A DNA stretch of 48,981 bases from Streptomyces graminilatus (GTDB lineage Bacteria > Actinomycetota > Actinomycetes > Streptomycetales > Streptomycetaceae): the NCBI RefSeq assembly GCF_001418565.1, contig NZ_LIQQ01000136.1, positions 1 through 48,981 on the forward strand, in the 5' to 3' direction. The translations under genes and the position numbers were made by a program. The notes beneath the pieces were generated by a model. That model worked only from the letters and a program-made list of their open reading frames with translations. It ran no database searches and had not been told where the DNA came from. Below, one piece after another: positions 8,446-17,696 of this stretch (positions within the stretch are counted from its first letter, which is position 1; every line of letters begins with the position of its first letter).

Positions 8446-8479
8446 TTGACCGGACGGGCCACAACGGTAGGACTACCGT
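8446..8479 (+). promoter_or_regulatory. Promoter and overlapping operator of the XRE gene
   Basis: TTGACC at 8446-8451 and TAGGAC at 8468-8473 are spaced by 16 bases and resemble a Streptomyces housekeeping promoter. The -10 lies inside a perfect 16-base palindrome with arms ACGGTAG (8464-8470) and CTACCGT (8473-8479). This arrangement suits repression, probably by the XRE protein itself. Not experimentally known. Confidence 0.5.
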
Positions 8480-8508
8480 CGAGGGCACGCGCACGAGGGG
8501 GCACGGCC

Positions 8509-9735
8509 ATGCCGAAGCAGCGGAACACCGTTTTGGAGTCTCTGCTCAGCGAGTTCGGCTACACGCACGAGCAACTCGCCTACGAGGTCAACCGCATCGC
8601 CCTCGACAAGTTCGGCACATCCGCGAACTGCACCGACCGGCATGTGCGCCGGTGGATCGCAGGCGAGGTGCGGTGGCCTTGGGCCAGGTACCTTCGCCCG
8701 CTCCAGGAGATCTTCGGTCGCGCCCCGGAGGCCATGGGGTTCGTTCCGCGCAAGAACACGCAGAGCACCGGCACAACTCGTCGGCCGGAACCTGCCGAGG
8801 AACACCATGCCGTGCAGCGCCGCACCTTCATCGCCGGTGCCCTCATCGCCGCGCTCGGCACCGACCAGGCGCCCCAGCGGGGGCGCCTGGGCATGGCCGA
8901 CGTCGACCGGGTCCAGGGCACCATCACTCGACTCGACGCCCACTTCAACGGGCTCGGCGGCGGAGCGCTCTTCGAGGTCGCCACCGACTATCTGGTCCGG
9001 CTCCAACGCGCCCTGGATCGCTGCACGTTCGGCGAGCGCGTCGAGCGTGCCCTGTTGAAGGCCGTGGCCGACGTGGCGGCTTGCGCCGGATGGTCGGCCC
9101 ACGACTGCGGGGACTACGCGAAGGCAGCGCAACTGCGCAACCAAGCCCTGCAAGCCGCCCTGTTGGCACGCGATCCGGTCGCCGTGACCCGCGCCTGGTC
9201 CGACCTCGCCGCGCAGGCCGGGCATTCCGGACGCGCAGCCGAGGCCGCACGGATCAACAAGGCCGCGCTGTCCGAGCGCCACCTGCGCACTCAGCCTCTG
9301 ATCTCCGCGCTCCTCCACGCACGGCTGGCCGACTGCCTCGCGCAGATCGACGACCGGTCGGGCATGGGCCGTCAACTCGCCGCCGCCGAACGTGTCTACG
9401 ACCGCGCGGACCCCGAAGGCGCCCCGAGCTGGCTGGCGTTCCTGACACCGGCGGAGCTGTCCGGACTCGGCGCGATCGCCCACCGGAGCGCCGGTCAATA
9501 CACCCGCGCGGAATCACAGACAGCGCAGGCTCTCAGCCTCCTCGACGGCCGTTTCAGCCGAAATCGCGTCTACTACACGGTGCTCCTGGCCGAACTGCAA
9601 CTCGCACAGGGCGACATCGAGAGGACCGCGGCGACTGTCGCGGCCGTGCCCGCGTCCGGGGTGGCGAGCAGCCGTATCGCCGCCCGTCTCGACCGGGTGG
9701 CCCAAGCGGCCCGGCAGCAGGAAGGAAACCTGTGA
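8509..9735 (+). CDS. XRE-family regulator with TPR-like domain
   Basis: A 408-residue protein. The ATG at 8509 follows GAGGGGG and gives MPKQRNTVLESLLSEFGYTHEQLAYEVN. Residues about 5-65 form a helix-turn-helix of the kind found in Streptomyces XRE regulators (…CTDRHVRRWIAGEVRWPW…). A basic linker with RRTFIAGALIAALG follows, then about 230 residues of Ala-rich helical repeats (for example AWSDLAAQAGHSGRAAEAARI and LLHARLADCLAQIDD) resembling tetratricopeptide repeats. This architecture is common in Streptomyces and usually acts as a DNA-binding switch with the repeat domain sensing a ligand or partner. The stop overlaps the GTG of the downstream acetyltransferase, so the two are co-translated. 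Confidence 0.8.
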   Translation: MPKQRNTVLESLLSEFGYTHEQLAYEVNRIALDKFGTSANCTDRHVRRWIAGEVRWPWARYLRPLQEIFGRAPEAMGFVPRKNTQSTGTTRRPEPAEEHHAVQRRTFIAGALIAALGTDQAPQRGRLGMADVDRVQGTITRLDAHFNGLGGGALFEVATDYLVRLQRALDRCTFGERVERALLKAVADVAACAGWSAHDCGDYAKAAQLRNQALQAALLARDPVAVTRAWSDLAAQAGHSGRAAEAARINKAALSERHLRTQPLISALLHARLADCLAQIDDRSGMGRQLAAAERVYDRADPEGAPSWLAFLTPAELSGLGAIAHRSAGQYTRAESQTAQALSLLDGRFSRNRVYYTVLLAELQLAQGDIERTAATVAAVPASGVASSRIAARLDRVAQAARQQEGNL

Positions 9736-10289
9736 CCACACCCACCCGACTCGGCCTCCAGAAGTACGGCCACGCGGACGCACCCGAGATCCGTGAACTT
9801 CTCCTCGACATCCACGACGAGGTGTACGAGGGCTTGGACGACCCGCTCGCCGGACGGGACGCTTTCGCCAGGTTTGTCGACCATTGGTCCGCACACCCCG
9901 GCTTCGTCTGTCTCGTCGCCTACGACGAGGGCCGGCCTGTCGGCTACGCCTACGGCGCGCCCTTGGGCCCGGCAACGACGTGGTGGGCCAAGGTGGTTCC
10001 AGCCCTGCCCCGGGCGTTCACCGAGGAGACCGGCGGAGCACGCACTTTCGCCCTGTCCGAGCTGATGGTCCGGACGCCTTGGCGGCGCACGGGGGCCTCG
10101 CGCCGGATCCACGATGCGCTGTTGGACGGCCGCCCCGAGGACCGGGTGACGCTGCTGGTGCACAAGGAACACGGCAAGGTGCGTGCGCTGTACGAGGATT
10201 GGGGCTATCGGACGGTCGGTGAGGCTGTGCCGTTCGACGGCGCCCCTGAGCTGTGCGCCATGGTGTTGGACCTGGCGTCGAAGCGCTGA
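9732..10289 (+). CDS. GNAT family N-acetyltransferase
   Basis: A 185-residue protein starting at the GTG of a GTGA overlap with the XRE gene. Features of the GNAT fold are visible: the N-terminal helix IRELLLDIHDEVYEGLDD, the strand FVCLVAYDEGRPVGYAYG, then FALSELMVRTPWRRTGASRRIHDALL, whose RRTGAS corresponds to the acetyl-CoA pyrophosphate-binding loop, and VRALYEDWGYRTVGE near the C-terminus. It should transfer an acetyl group from acetyl-CoA to an amine, with unknown substrate. Coupling to an XRE-TPR regulator is a recurrent Streptomyces arrangement. Confidence 0.8.
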   Translation: MTTPTRLGLQKYGHADAPEIRELLLDIHDEVYEGLDDPLAGRDAFARFVDHWSAHPGFVCLVAYDEGRPVGYAYGAPLGPATTWWAKVVPALPRAFTEETGGARTFALSELMVRTPWRRTGASRRIHDALLDGRPEDRVTLLVHKEHGKVRALYEDWGYRTVGEAVPFDGAPELCAMVLDLASKR

Positions 10290-10356
10290 TCGGGTCTCCG
10301 CGGCACTCACAGGCCGCAAGAACCACCGAGGGCCCTCCGGCTCCGCAACTATCCGA

Positions 10357-10968
10357 TTATCGGCCGCCGTTTCGTTTGCGCTCGCTGCGGCGCAGTTCGC
10401 GACGCTGTTTTCCCGGCAGTGTTGCGGCCAACTCGCCCACCAGGGAGACGTCGTGGAAAATGCCGCCCTGGCCGCCTCGGCACCACCACACCGGTGGGCC
10501 GGCGTCGTCCGGTGGGTCCTCGTAGAAGTCGGCGGTGGCCGCTGGCCAACGAACGTGCGTCCCGGTCTTGTGTTCCCAGCAGACCGGCCAGGCCTGCCAG
10601 AGCAGTTCCATGATGGTCGACTGCGCCGCGTCCGCGACCGTGGCCAGGACTGTCTCCGCGTCGTGCGGCTCCGGCGGGTCGTCCTCTTCCGGGTCCCACA
10701 CGTTCACCTGATTGCCGTGCCAGCGGCCGTCGGGCATGGCCACGTAGACCTGACCCCGGTCGATTCCGCCCGGGGGCGAATGCTGCCCAGGAGGGACAAC
10801 CATCAGTATCAGCGCGTCCTGGCCCGGCAGGGTCGCCATCACGTCACGGTTGACCACCGCGAGCGCGGCCTCCAGCTTCGGCCACTGGCCGGGCTCTGCC
10901 GGCCGGGGCTCCGGGTGATGGTGCCGGTCGCGACCAGGGCCGGTACTGAAATACGAAGAGTGGTTCAC
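10357..10968 (-). CDS. Hypothetical protein (203 aa)
   Basis: A 203-residue protein that I do not recognise. It begins MNHSSYFSTGPG, contains a region beginning ALILMVVPPGQHSPPGG, several Trp residues (QAWPVCWEHKTGTHVRW, PPVWWCRGGQGG) and ends in a highly basic tail. No signal peptide or membrane segment is seen. The gene has minus orientation between the GNAT gene and a DUF3885-like remnant. Coding is supported by the uninterrupted length and sensible composition; the neighbouring region looks accessory. Confidence 0.5.
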   Translation of the reverse strand: MNHSSYFSTGPGRDRHHHPEPRPAEPGQWPKLEAALAVVNRDVMATLPGQDALILMVVPPGQHSPPGGIDRGQVYVAMPDGRWHGNQVNVWDPEEDDPPEPHDAETVLATVADAAQSTIMELLWQAWPVCWEHKTGTHVRWPAATADFYEDPPDDAGPPVWWCRGGQGGIFHDVSLVGELAATLPGKQRRELRRSERKRNGGR

Positions 10969-11006
10969 GGGAGCATCATTCCAGCCAACGAAGGCGTGGC
11001 TGTATC

Positions 11007-11192
11007 GACGAGTTGCTCCGCAACATCGCCGACGACAAGGTGGGGGGCATCCTGATCAGCGACACCGGGATGCGGCGCGTCCACCACCCCTACGACGGTG
11101 GCGCCGACGTCTTCCTCACCACGTCCGAGGAGCGGGACCGGATGCGCGATCGGCATGCCGACTGGCTTTCCCGTCATCCGTCGGGTCTCTGA
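11007..11192 (+). pseudogene. C-terminal remnant of a DUF3885-like protein
   Basis: A 61-codon stretch reading DELLRNIADDKVGGILISD, then RRVHHPYDGGADVFL and a charged end closing at TGA 11190-11192. This resembles the C-terminal end of Streptomyces DUF3885 proteins, in which HPYDGGADV is a typical core. No in-frame ATG or GTG with a ribosome binding site precedes it, and the oppositely oriented gene at 10357-10968 ends only 38 bases away, so the N-terminal part is missing. It is most likely the 3' relic of a gene truncated by insertion or deletion. Confidence 0.55.
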
Positions 11193-11262
11193 CCGGTGTC
11201 GGATCGCTGACTGGTTCGGATCACCGCTCCACGTTGGAGCCTTCAGGGGGACGGGAATCGCC

Positions 11263-11820
11263 ATGGACATGAACAAGGCCGCCAGGACCGAGTGGTGGGA
11301 GAACCTGCCTGCCGGGATCCGCGACGAGATAGACGGATACGTCCTCCAGGACTCCCTGCTCATGGCGGTGAAGGTCATCACCGACATTGGCCGCGTTCCT
11401 CACGGCATTGGGGTCGGCACCGCTCAGCTGATCGCCAACGAGCGCTATGTCCACTACGGGGATCAGATTGCCCGCGCACCGGAGAGCCCTCTCGACCTCG
11501 AGTCTCTGGCGTATCGGGCGGCCGGGTGCGGGGGTCGCATCGTGGCGGTCGAGGCGATCTGGGACGGTGACACCGTCCACGACTGGTTTGTGCAGCTGCT
11601 GGCCGTCACCGCCGACCGGCCGGGAGAGGTTCAGCTGGCCACCGTCTATTGGTCGACGGCTCAGCGATATCTAGGTGAGGAAGAGACTCGCGACCCGCGC
11701 CACCCCGTAGCGGTGGCCGCCGAGCGGGCTGGTCGGGCGCTTGCCGACCATCTCTCAGTACCCTTCCACTTCGCGAGTCCTGACACCCCCGATGACGAGG
11801 CCCCGCGCTGGCAGCCCTGA
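11263..11820 (+). CDS. Hypothetical protein (185 aa)
   Basis: A 185-residue protein starting MDMNKAARTEWWENLPAGIRDEIDGYV; a second ATG two codons later is also possible. CAGGGGGACGGGA upstream supplies a ribosome binding site. The protein looks cytoplasmic, with a helical N-terminus, then a beta-rich half (GRIVAVEAIWDGDTVHDWFVQLLAV). I do not recognise the family. It is the last gene of the accessory-looking region and converges on mmsA across a strong hairpin. Confidence 0.5.
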   Translation: MDMNKAARTEWWENLPAGIRDEIDGYVLQDSLLMAVKVITDIGRVPHGIGVGTAQLIANERYVHYGDQIARAPESPLDLESLAYRAAGCGGRIVAVEAIWDGDTVHDWFVQLLAVTADRPGEVQLATVYWSTAQRYLGEEETRDPRHPVAVAAERAGRALADHLSVPFHFASPDTPDDEAPRWQP

Positions 11821-11863
11821 GCGACGATGAGTGGCCGCCGTCTCACCCTGCGCCGCACAGCAA

Positions 11864-11898
11864 TGCCCGCCGACCAGGAAAGTCCAGGTCAGCGGGCA
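11864..11898. terminator. Bidirectional hairpin between hypothetical gene and mmsA
   Basis: TGCCCGCCGACC (11864-11875) pairs with GGTCAGCGGGCA (11887-11898), a 12-base stem with one G-T type mismatch and an 11-base loop. It lies between convergent stop codons at 11820 and 11913. Confidence 0.65.
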
Positions 11899-11912
11899 CG
11901 CCTAGGGGATTC

Positions 11913-13415
<1,503 letters not shown>

Positions 13416-13429
13416 GCCCAGGTTCTCCT

Positions 13430-15304
13430 TCACAGATGGCGGCGTCGGGTAGAGACGTGCCGTTCGTACAGCTCACGTGCCTTGACCGCCGACGGGCGGG
13501 TCGCGGTCTCGGCCACAGGAACATCCCACCAGGCCTGCGCCGGGGGCGCGCCCGACACTGTGTCTGCCGTTTGCGTCTCGACGTAGACACAAGTGGGAGT
13601 GTCGGCGGCACGGGCCTCGGCGAGCGCCGCCCGCAGCTCCCGTACCGTCTTCGCGCGCAGGACGCGCATGCCCAGGCTCGCCACGTTGGCGGCCAGGTCC
13701 ACGGGCAGTGGGGCACCCGTGTACGTACCGTCGTCGGCCTGGTAGCGGTAGGCGGTGCCGAAGCGCTCGCCGCCGACCGATTCCGACAGGCCGCCGATGG
13801 ACGCGTAGCCGTGGTTCTGGATGAGGAGGAGCTTGATCGCGATCCCCTCCTGTACGGCCGTCACGATCTCCGTCGGCATCATCAGGTACGTGCCGTCGCC
13901 CACCAGCGCCCATACGTGACGCTCCGGCGCCGCCAGTTTCACACCGATCGCGGCCGGTATCTCGTATCCCATGCAGGAATAACCGTATTCGAGGTGGTAC
14001 TGGTCCTGCGACCTCGCACGCCAGAGTTTGTGCAGGTCACCGGGGAGGGAACCGGCCGCGTTGATGACGATGTCCGACTCGTCGGCGATCGCGTCCAGCG
14101 CGCCCAGCACCTGCGGCTGCGTCGGGCGTACGTCCGGCTCGTCGGCCTCGTAGGCGGCGTCGACGCGCTGCTCCCAGCTGTCCTTGTCCACGGCGTACTC
14201 GGCCGCGTACGTGTCCGTGACCCGGTGGTCGTGGAGAGCCAGGGCCTCAGTCAGTTGTTCCAGGGCGCTGCGGGCGTCCGCGATCAGCGGGGTGGCGGAC
14301 AGCTTGTGGCCGTCGTACGGGGCGATGTTGAGGTTCAGGAAACGGACGTCCGGCGTCTCGAACAGGGTGTTGGAGGCGGTGGTGAAGTCCGTGTAGCGGG
14401 TGCCGATGCCGATCACCAGATCTGCCAGGCGGGCGAGTTCGTCGGCTGTCGCCGTTCCCGTGTGGCCTATGCCGCCCACGTCCTGGGGGTGCAGGTAGTG
14501 GAGGGAGCCCTTGCCCGCCTGGGTGGAGGCCACCGGGATACCGGTCGCCGTCGCGAACTCCGCCAACGCCTCCTCGGCTCGGCTGTGGTGGACTCCGCCG
14601 CCCGCGACGATCAGGGGGCGGCGGGCGGTACGGATCGCCCGTACGGCTTCCGCGAGTTCGTCGGGGTCGGCGGCCGGGCGGCGTACGTGCCAGACGCGGT
14701 CGGCGAAGAACTCGTCCGGCCAGTCGTACGCCTCCGCCTGAACGTCCTGCGGGAGAGCGAGAGTCACGGCACCTGTCTCGACCGGGTCGGCGAGGATTCT
14801 CATCGCTTGCAGCGCCGCCGGGATCAGGGCCTCGGGGCGCGTCACGCGGTCGAAGTATCGCGACACCGGGCGCAGACAGTCGTTGACCGACACGTCACCG
14901 GCGTACGGGACTTCGAGCTGCTGGAGGACCGGGTCCGCCGAACGGGTCGCGAAGGTGTCGCCGGGCAGGAGCAGCACCGGGAGGTGGTTGATCGTGGCGA
15001 GCGCGGCGCCGGTGACGAGGTTGGTCGCACCCGGGCCGATCGACGTCGTCACGGCGTGTGTGGAGAGCCGGTTGGACTGGCGGGCGTAACCGACTGCCGC
15101 GTGGACCATGGACTGTTCGTTGCGGCCCTGGTGGAACGGCATGTCGTCGGCGTACTCGACGAGCGCCTGGCCGAGCCCGGCGACGTTCCCGTGGCCGAAG
15201 ATGCCCCAGGTCGCCTCGATCAACCGGCGGCGGACGCCGTCCCGTTCGGTGTACTGGGCGGCCAGGAAGCGTACGAGCGCCTGCGCGACCGTGAGCCTCG
15301 TCAT
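13430..15304 (-). CDS. iolD: 3D-(3,5/4)-trihydroxycyclohexane-1,2-dione hydrolase
   Basis: A 624-residue thiamine-diphosphate enzyme of the acetolactate-synthase superfamily that opens the ring of the diketo-inositol to 5-deoxy-glucuronate. It starts MTRLTVAQALVRFLAAQYTERDG, then IFGHGNVAGLGQAL and the N-terminal PYR domain. The ThDP-binding motif begins at the conserved VGDGTYLMMPTEIVTAVQEG. The ATG overlaps the TGA of the upstream iolB remnant by ATGA, preserving translational coupling although that remnant is almost surely non-functional. Length is normal for IolD. Confidence 0.93.
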   Translation of the reverse strand: MTRLTVAQALVRFLAAQYTERDGVRRRLIEATWGIFGHGNVAGLGQALVEYADDMPFHQGRNEQSMVHAAVGYARQSNRLSTHAVTTSIGPGATNLVTGAALATINHLPVLLLPGDTFATRSADPVLQQLEVPYAGDVSVNDCLRPVSRYFDRVTRPEALIPAALQAMRILADPVETGAVTLALPQDVQAEAYDWPDEFFADRVWHVRRPAADPDELAEAVRAIRTARRPLIVAGGGVHHSRAEEALAEFATATGIPVASTQAGKGSLHYLHPQDVGGIGHTGTATADELARLADLVIGIGTRYTDFTTASNTLFETPDVRFLNLNIAPYDGHKLSATPLIADARSALEQLTEALALHDHRVTDTYAAEYAVDKDSWEQRVDAAYEADEPDVRPTQPQVLGALDAIADESDIVINAAGSLPGDLHKLWRARSQDQYHLEYGYSCMGYEIPAAIGVKLAAPERHVWALVGDGTYLMMPTEIVTAVQEGIAIKLLLIQNHGYASIGGLSESVGGERFGTAYRYQADDGTYTGAPLPVDLAANVASLGMRVLRAKTVRELRAALAEARAADTPTCVYVETQTADTVSGAPPAQAWWDVPVAETATRPSAVKARELYERHVSTRRRHL

Positions 15305-15570
15305 CGGATCCCCCGTGCGGTGCGTACGTCGGCCAGGTGAACCTCCGGCGCGGGGCCGTAGCGAGCGGGGAGTCGTCGCCCGCACCTCGCTCCTGCCAGG
15401 GCGAAGCGGTCTCCCGCGCCGGAGGGGATCGGTGCCCGGGCGGTCAAGGGTGCGTGCGCGGGGTCGGTGACCGACGCGAACACCCCTTTCCTGCCCAGGA
15501 GTTGGAACTTGTCGTGCGTCGACACCGTGCCGTGTTCCGTCTGTACGCCGCTGCCGTATGCCTCGTTCAT
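15301..15570 (-). pseudogene. iolB: iolB remnant (5-deoxy-glucuronate isomerase, doubly deleted)
   Basis: An 89-codon frame in the exact operon slot where iolB normally sits, between the Cgl0158-type gene and iolD. It begins MNEAYGSG, like IolB N-termini, then jumps to FQLLGRKGVFASVTD and GDRFALAGARCGRRLPARYGPAPEV. These match an internal segment around one third of the way into IolB, which is normally about 270-300 residues. Roughly 50 residues are missing near the front, and everything after PAPEV is lost, including the metal-binding cupin residues. The frame stays open and ends in an ATGA overlap with iolD, so it may still be translated. Loss of isomerase activity is inferred; the identity rests on the recognised core and gene order. 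Confidence 0.75.
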
Positions 15571-15578
15571 CGCGCGCC

Positions 15579-16517
15579 TCACAGCAGTCCGACGGCGGTG
15601 TCCACGGCGGCGGACACATCGCCGTCCGCCGGGTAGAGCAGCGAGCGGCCGACCACCAGGCCCTGGACGGTGGGGAGTTGGAGAGCGCCGCGCCACTTCT
15701 CGTACGCGCCCTCCTGGTCGTCCCCGACTTCGCCGCCGAGCAGTACGGCGGGCAGGGTCGAGGTCTGCATGACCTCGGCCATGTCGTCCGGGTTCTCGGT
15801 GACGGGCACCTTGAGCCAGGTGTACGCCGAACTGCCGCCCAGGCCCGACGCGATGGCGATGGACCTGGTGACGGCCTCGGCGGAGAGGTCGTTGCGGACC
15901 TTGCCGTCGGGGCCGCGCCGGCTGATGAACGGCTCGACGAAGAGCGGGAGTCGGCGCTCCGCCATCGCGTCTATCGCGTGGGCCGTGGACTCCATGGTGT
16001 CGAGGGAGCCCGGGTCGTCGTAGTCGATGCGCAGGAGCAGCTTGCCGGCGTCGAAGCCGAGGCGGGCGATGTCCTGGGGGCGGTGGCCGGTGAAGCGGTC
16101 GTCGAGTTCGAAGCGGGCGCCGGAGATACCGCCGCGGTTCATCGACCCCATGACGACCTTGCCGTCGAGTGCGCCGAGGAGCAGCAGGTCGTCCAGGATG
16201 TCGGCGGTCGCGAGGACACCGTCCACACCGGGGCGGGAGAGGGCGAGGCACAGGCGTTCGAGCAGGTCGGCGCGGTTGGCCATGGCCAGCCTGCGGTTGC
16301 CGACGCCGAGGGCGCCACGGGCCGGGTGGTCGGCGGCGACGATCATCAGCCGGCCGGAGTCGCCGAGGAGGGGGCGCCGGGTCCGGCGGGCGGCGGCCTC
16401 GGCGATGGCCTCGGGGTGACGGGCGCGGGTGGTGGCGAGGGCGGCCAGGTCCACGGGGGCGAGGGGGCTGATGCCGCTCCCATCGATGCCGATGGAGGTC
16501 GCGGCGGCGGATCTCAT
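15579..16517 (-). CDS. Cgl0158-type (beta/alpha)8 barrel aldolase-like protein of inositol operon
   Basis: A 312-residue TIM-barrel protein starting MRSAAATSIGIDGSG. The sequence LMIVAADHPARGALG and the later KLLLRIDYDDPG and GLGGSSAYTWLKVPV are typical of the actinobacterial Cgl0158 family, which sits in inositol operons and is thought to cleave 6-phospho-5-dehydro-2-deoxygluconate in place of IolJ. That role is family knowledge, not shown here. The ATG overlaps the iolC TGA by ATGA. The longer frame extending into iolC is rejected. Confidence 0.8.
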   Translation of the reverse strand: MRSAAATSIGIDGSGISPLAPVDLAALATTRARHPEAIAEAAARRTRRPLLGDSGRLMIVAADHPARGALGVGNRRLAMANRADLLERLCLALSRPGVDGVLATADILDDLLLLGALDGKVVMGSMNRGGISGARFELDDRFTGHRPQDIARLGFDAGKLLLRIDYDDPGSLDTMESTAHAIDAMAERRLPLFVEPFISRRGPDGKVRNDLSAEAVTRSIAIASGLGGSSAYTWLKVPVTENPDDMAEVMQTSTLPAVLLGGEVGDDQEGAYEKWRGALQLPTVQGLVVGRSLLYPADGDVSAAVDTAVGLL

Positions 16518-17464
16518 CGGACCGCTCCCGCCGCGAGGGCCGCCTCGACCTCGGCCGGGGTGGGCATCGCCGACGAGCACTCCAGCCGGGAGGCGACGAT
16601 CGCGCCGGCGGCGTTGGCGTGCCGCATGATCCGCTCCAGGTCCCAGCCTTCGAGGAGGCCGTGACAGAGGGAGCCGCCGAAGGCGTCACCGGCGCCGAGG
16701 CCGTTGAGGACGTTCACCGGGAGCGGGGGCACCTCGGCGCTCTCGCCCTTGCTGTTGACGGCGAGGACACCCTTCGGCCCCTGCTTGACGACCGCCAGTT
16801 CGACTCCGGCGTCGAGAAGTGCGCGGGCGGCGGCGTGCGGCTCGCGTACGCCGGTCGCCACCTCCACCTCGTCCAGGTTGCCGACGGCGACGGTGGTGTG
16901 GCGCAGGGCCTCGGCGTAGAAGGGGCGCGCGGACTCGGGGTCCTTCCAGAACATGGGGCGCCAGTCGAGGTCGAAGACGGTCGTACCGGACTTGGCGCGG
17001 TGGGCGAGGGCGGCCAGGGTCGCCGTACGGCTGGGCTCCTCGCTCAGGCCGGTGCCCGTGACCCAGAAGATGCTCGCCTCGCCGATCGCGCCCAGGTCCA
17101 GATCGTGGGCGTCGATCTCAAGATCCGGCGCCTTGGGCTGCCGGTAGAAGTACAGGGGGAAGTCGTCCGGCGGGAACACCTCGCAGAACGTGACCGGGGT
17201 GTTGAGGCCGGGGACCGGCGTGACCCAGCGGTCGTCGACGCCGAAGTCGCGCAGGGCGTCGTGCACATAGCGTCCGAAGGCGTCGTCACCGGTCCGCGTG
17301 ATCACCGCGGTGCTGCGCCCGAGGCGGGACGCGGCGACCGCGACGTTCGTCGCCGAGCCGCCGAGGAACTTCCCGAAGGACGCCACCTGGGTGAGCGGCA
17401 CACCGGTCTGCAGTGGATACATGTCCACTCCGATCCGCCCCATGGTGATCAGGTCGTACGCCAT
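16514..17464 (-). CDS. iolC: 5-dehydro-2-deoxygluconokinase
   Basis: A 316-residue PfkB-family sugar kinase that phosphorylates 5-dehydro-2-deoxy-gluconate. It starts MAYDLITMGRIGVDMYPLQTG, which is highly typical of IolC, with FLGGSATNVAVAASRLG as the first PfkB signature and NGLGAGDAFGGSL as the second, containing the catalytic Asp. It is the first gene of the minus-strand iol operon, with transcription starting in the 232-base region shared with the divergent TIM-barrel gene, where a palindrome may serve as operator. Confidence 0.92.
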   Translation of the reverse strand: MAYDLITMGRIGVDMYPLQTGVPLTQVASFGKFLGGSATNVAVAASRLGRSTAVITRTGDDAFGRYVHDALRDFGVDDRWVTPVPGLNTPVTFCEVFPPDDFPLYFYRQPKAPDLEIDAHDLDLGAIGEASIFWVTGTGLSEEPSRTATLAALAHRAKSGTTVFDLDWRPMFWKDPESARPFYAEALRHTTVAVGNLDEVEVATGVREPHAAARALLDAGVELAVVKQGPKGVLAVNSKGESAEVPPLPVNVLNGLGAGDAFGGSLCHGLLEGWDLERIMRHANAAGAIVASRLECSSAMPTPAEVEAALAAGAVR

Positions 17465-17636
17465 CGACTTCCCTTCGCGTTTCTACGGGCGTTTCTCCGG
17501 GTCAAGCGGCCCATGCGGCTCGTCCGGCGGTCGGTACAGCGGTCCGCACAGCGGTCGGCGTGCCCCGTCCGTACGCCCGTCGGCACAGCAGCTCGCAGTC
17601 AGGTCTAGCCCGCCTCGCGGAGCCCTGTCAATACTT

Positions 17637-17646
17637 TGTCCGGACA
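17637..17646. promoter_or_regulatory. Palindrome in the divergent iol promoter region
   Basis: TGTCCGGACA is a perfect 10-base palindrome, followed at once by the related TTCGGACCAGAC. It lies between the divergent iolC and TIM-barrel genes, 50 bases upstream of the latter's ATG, with a TTGACA hexamer at 17660-17665 nearby. The same GTCCGGAC core recurs upstream of the oxidoreductase gene at 48552-48559. The regulator is unknown. Confidence 0.4.
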
Positions 17647-17696
17647 TTCGGACCAGACCTTGACACGTGTCCCGGCGTCGGCTGAAGCTGACGCCC

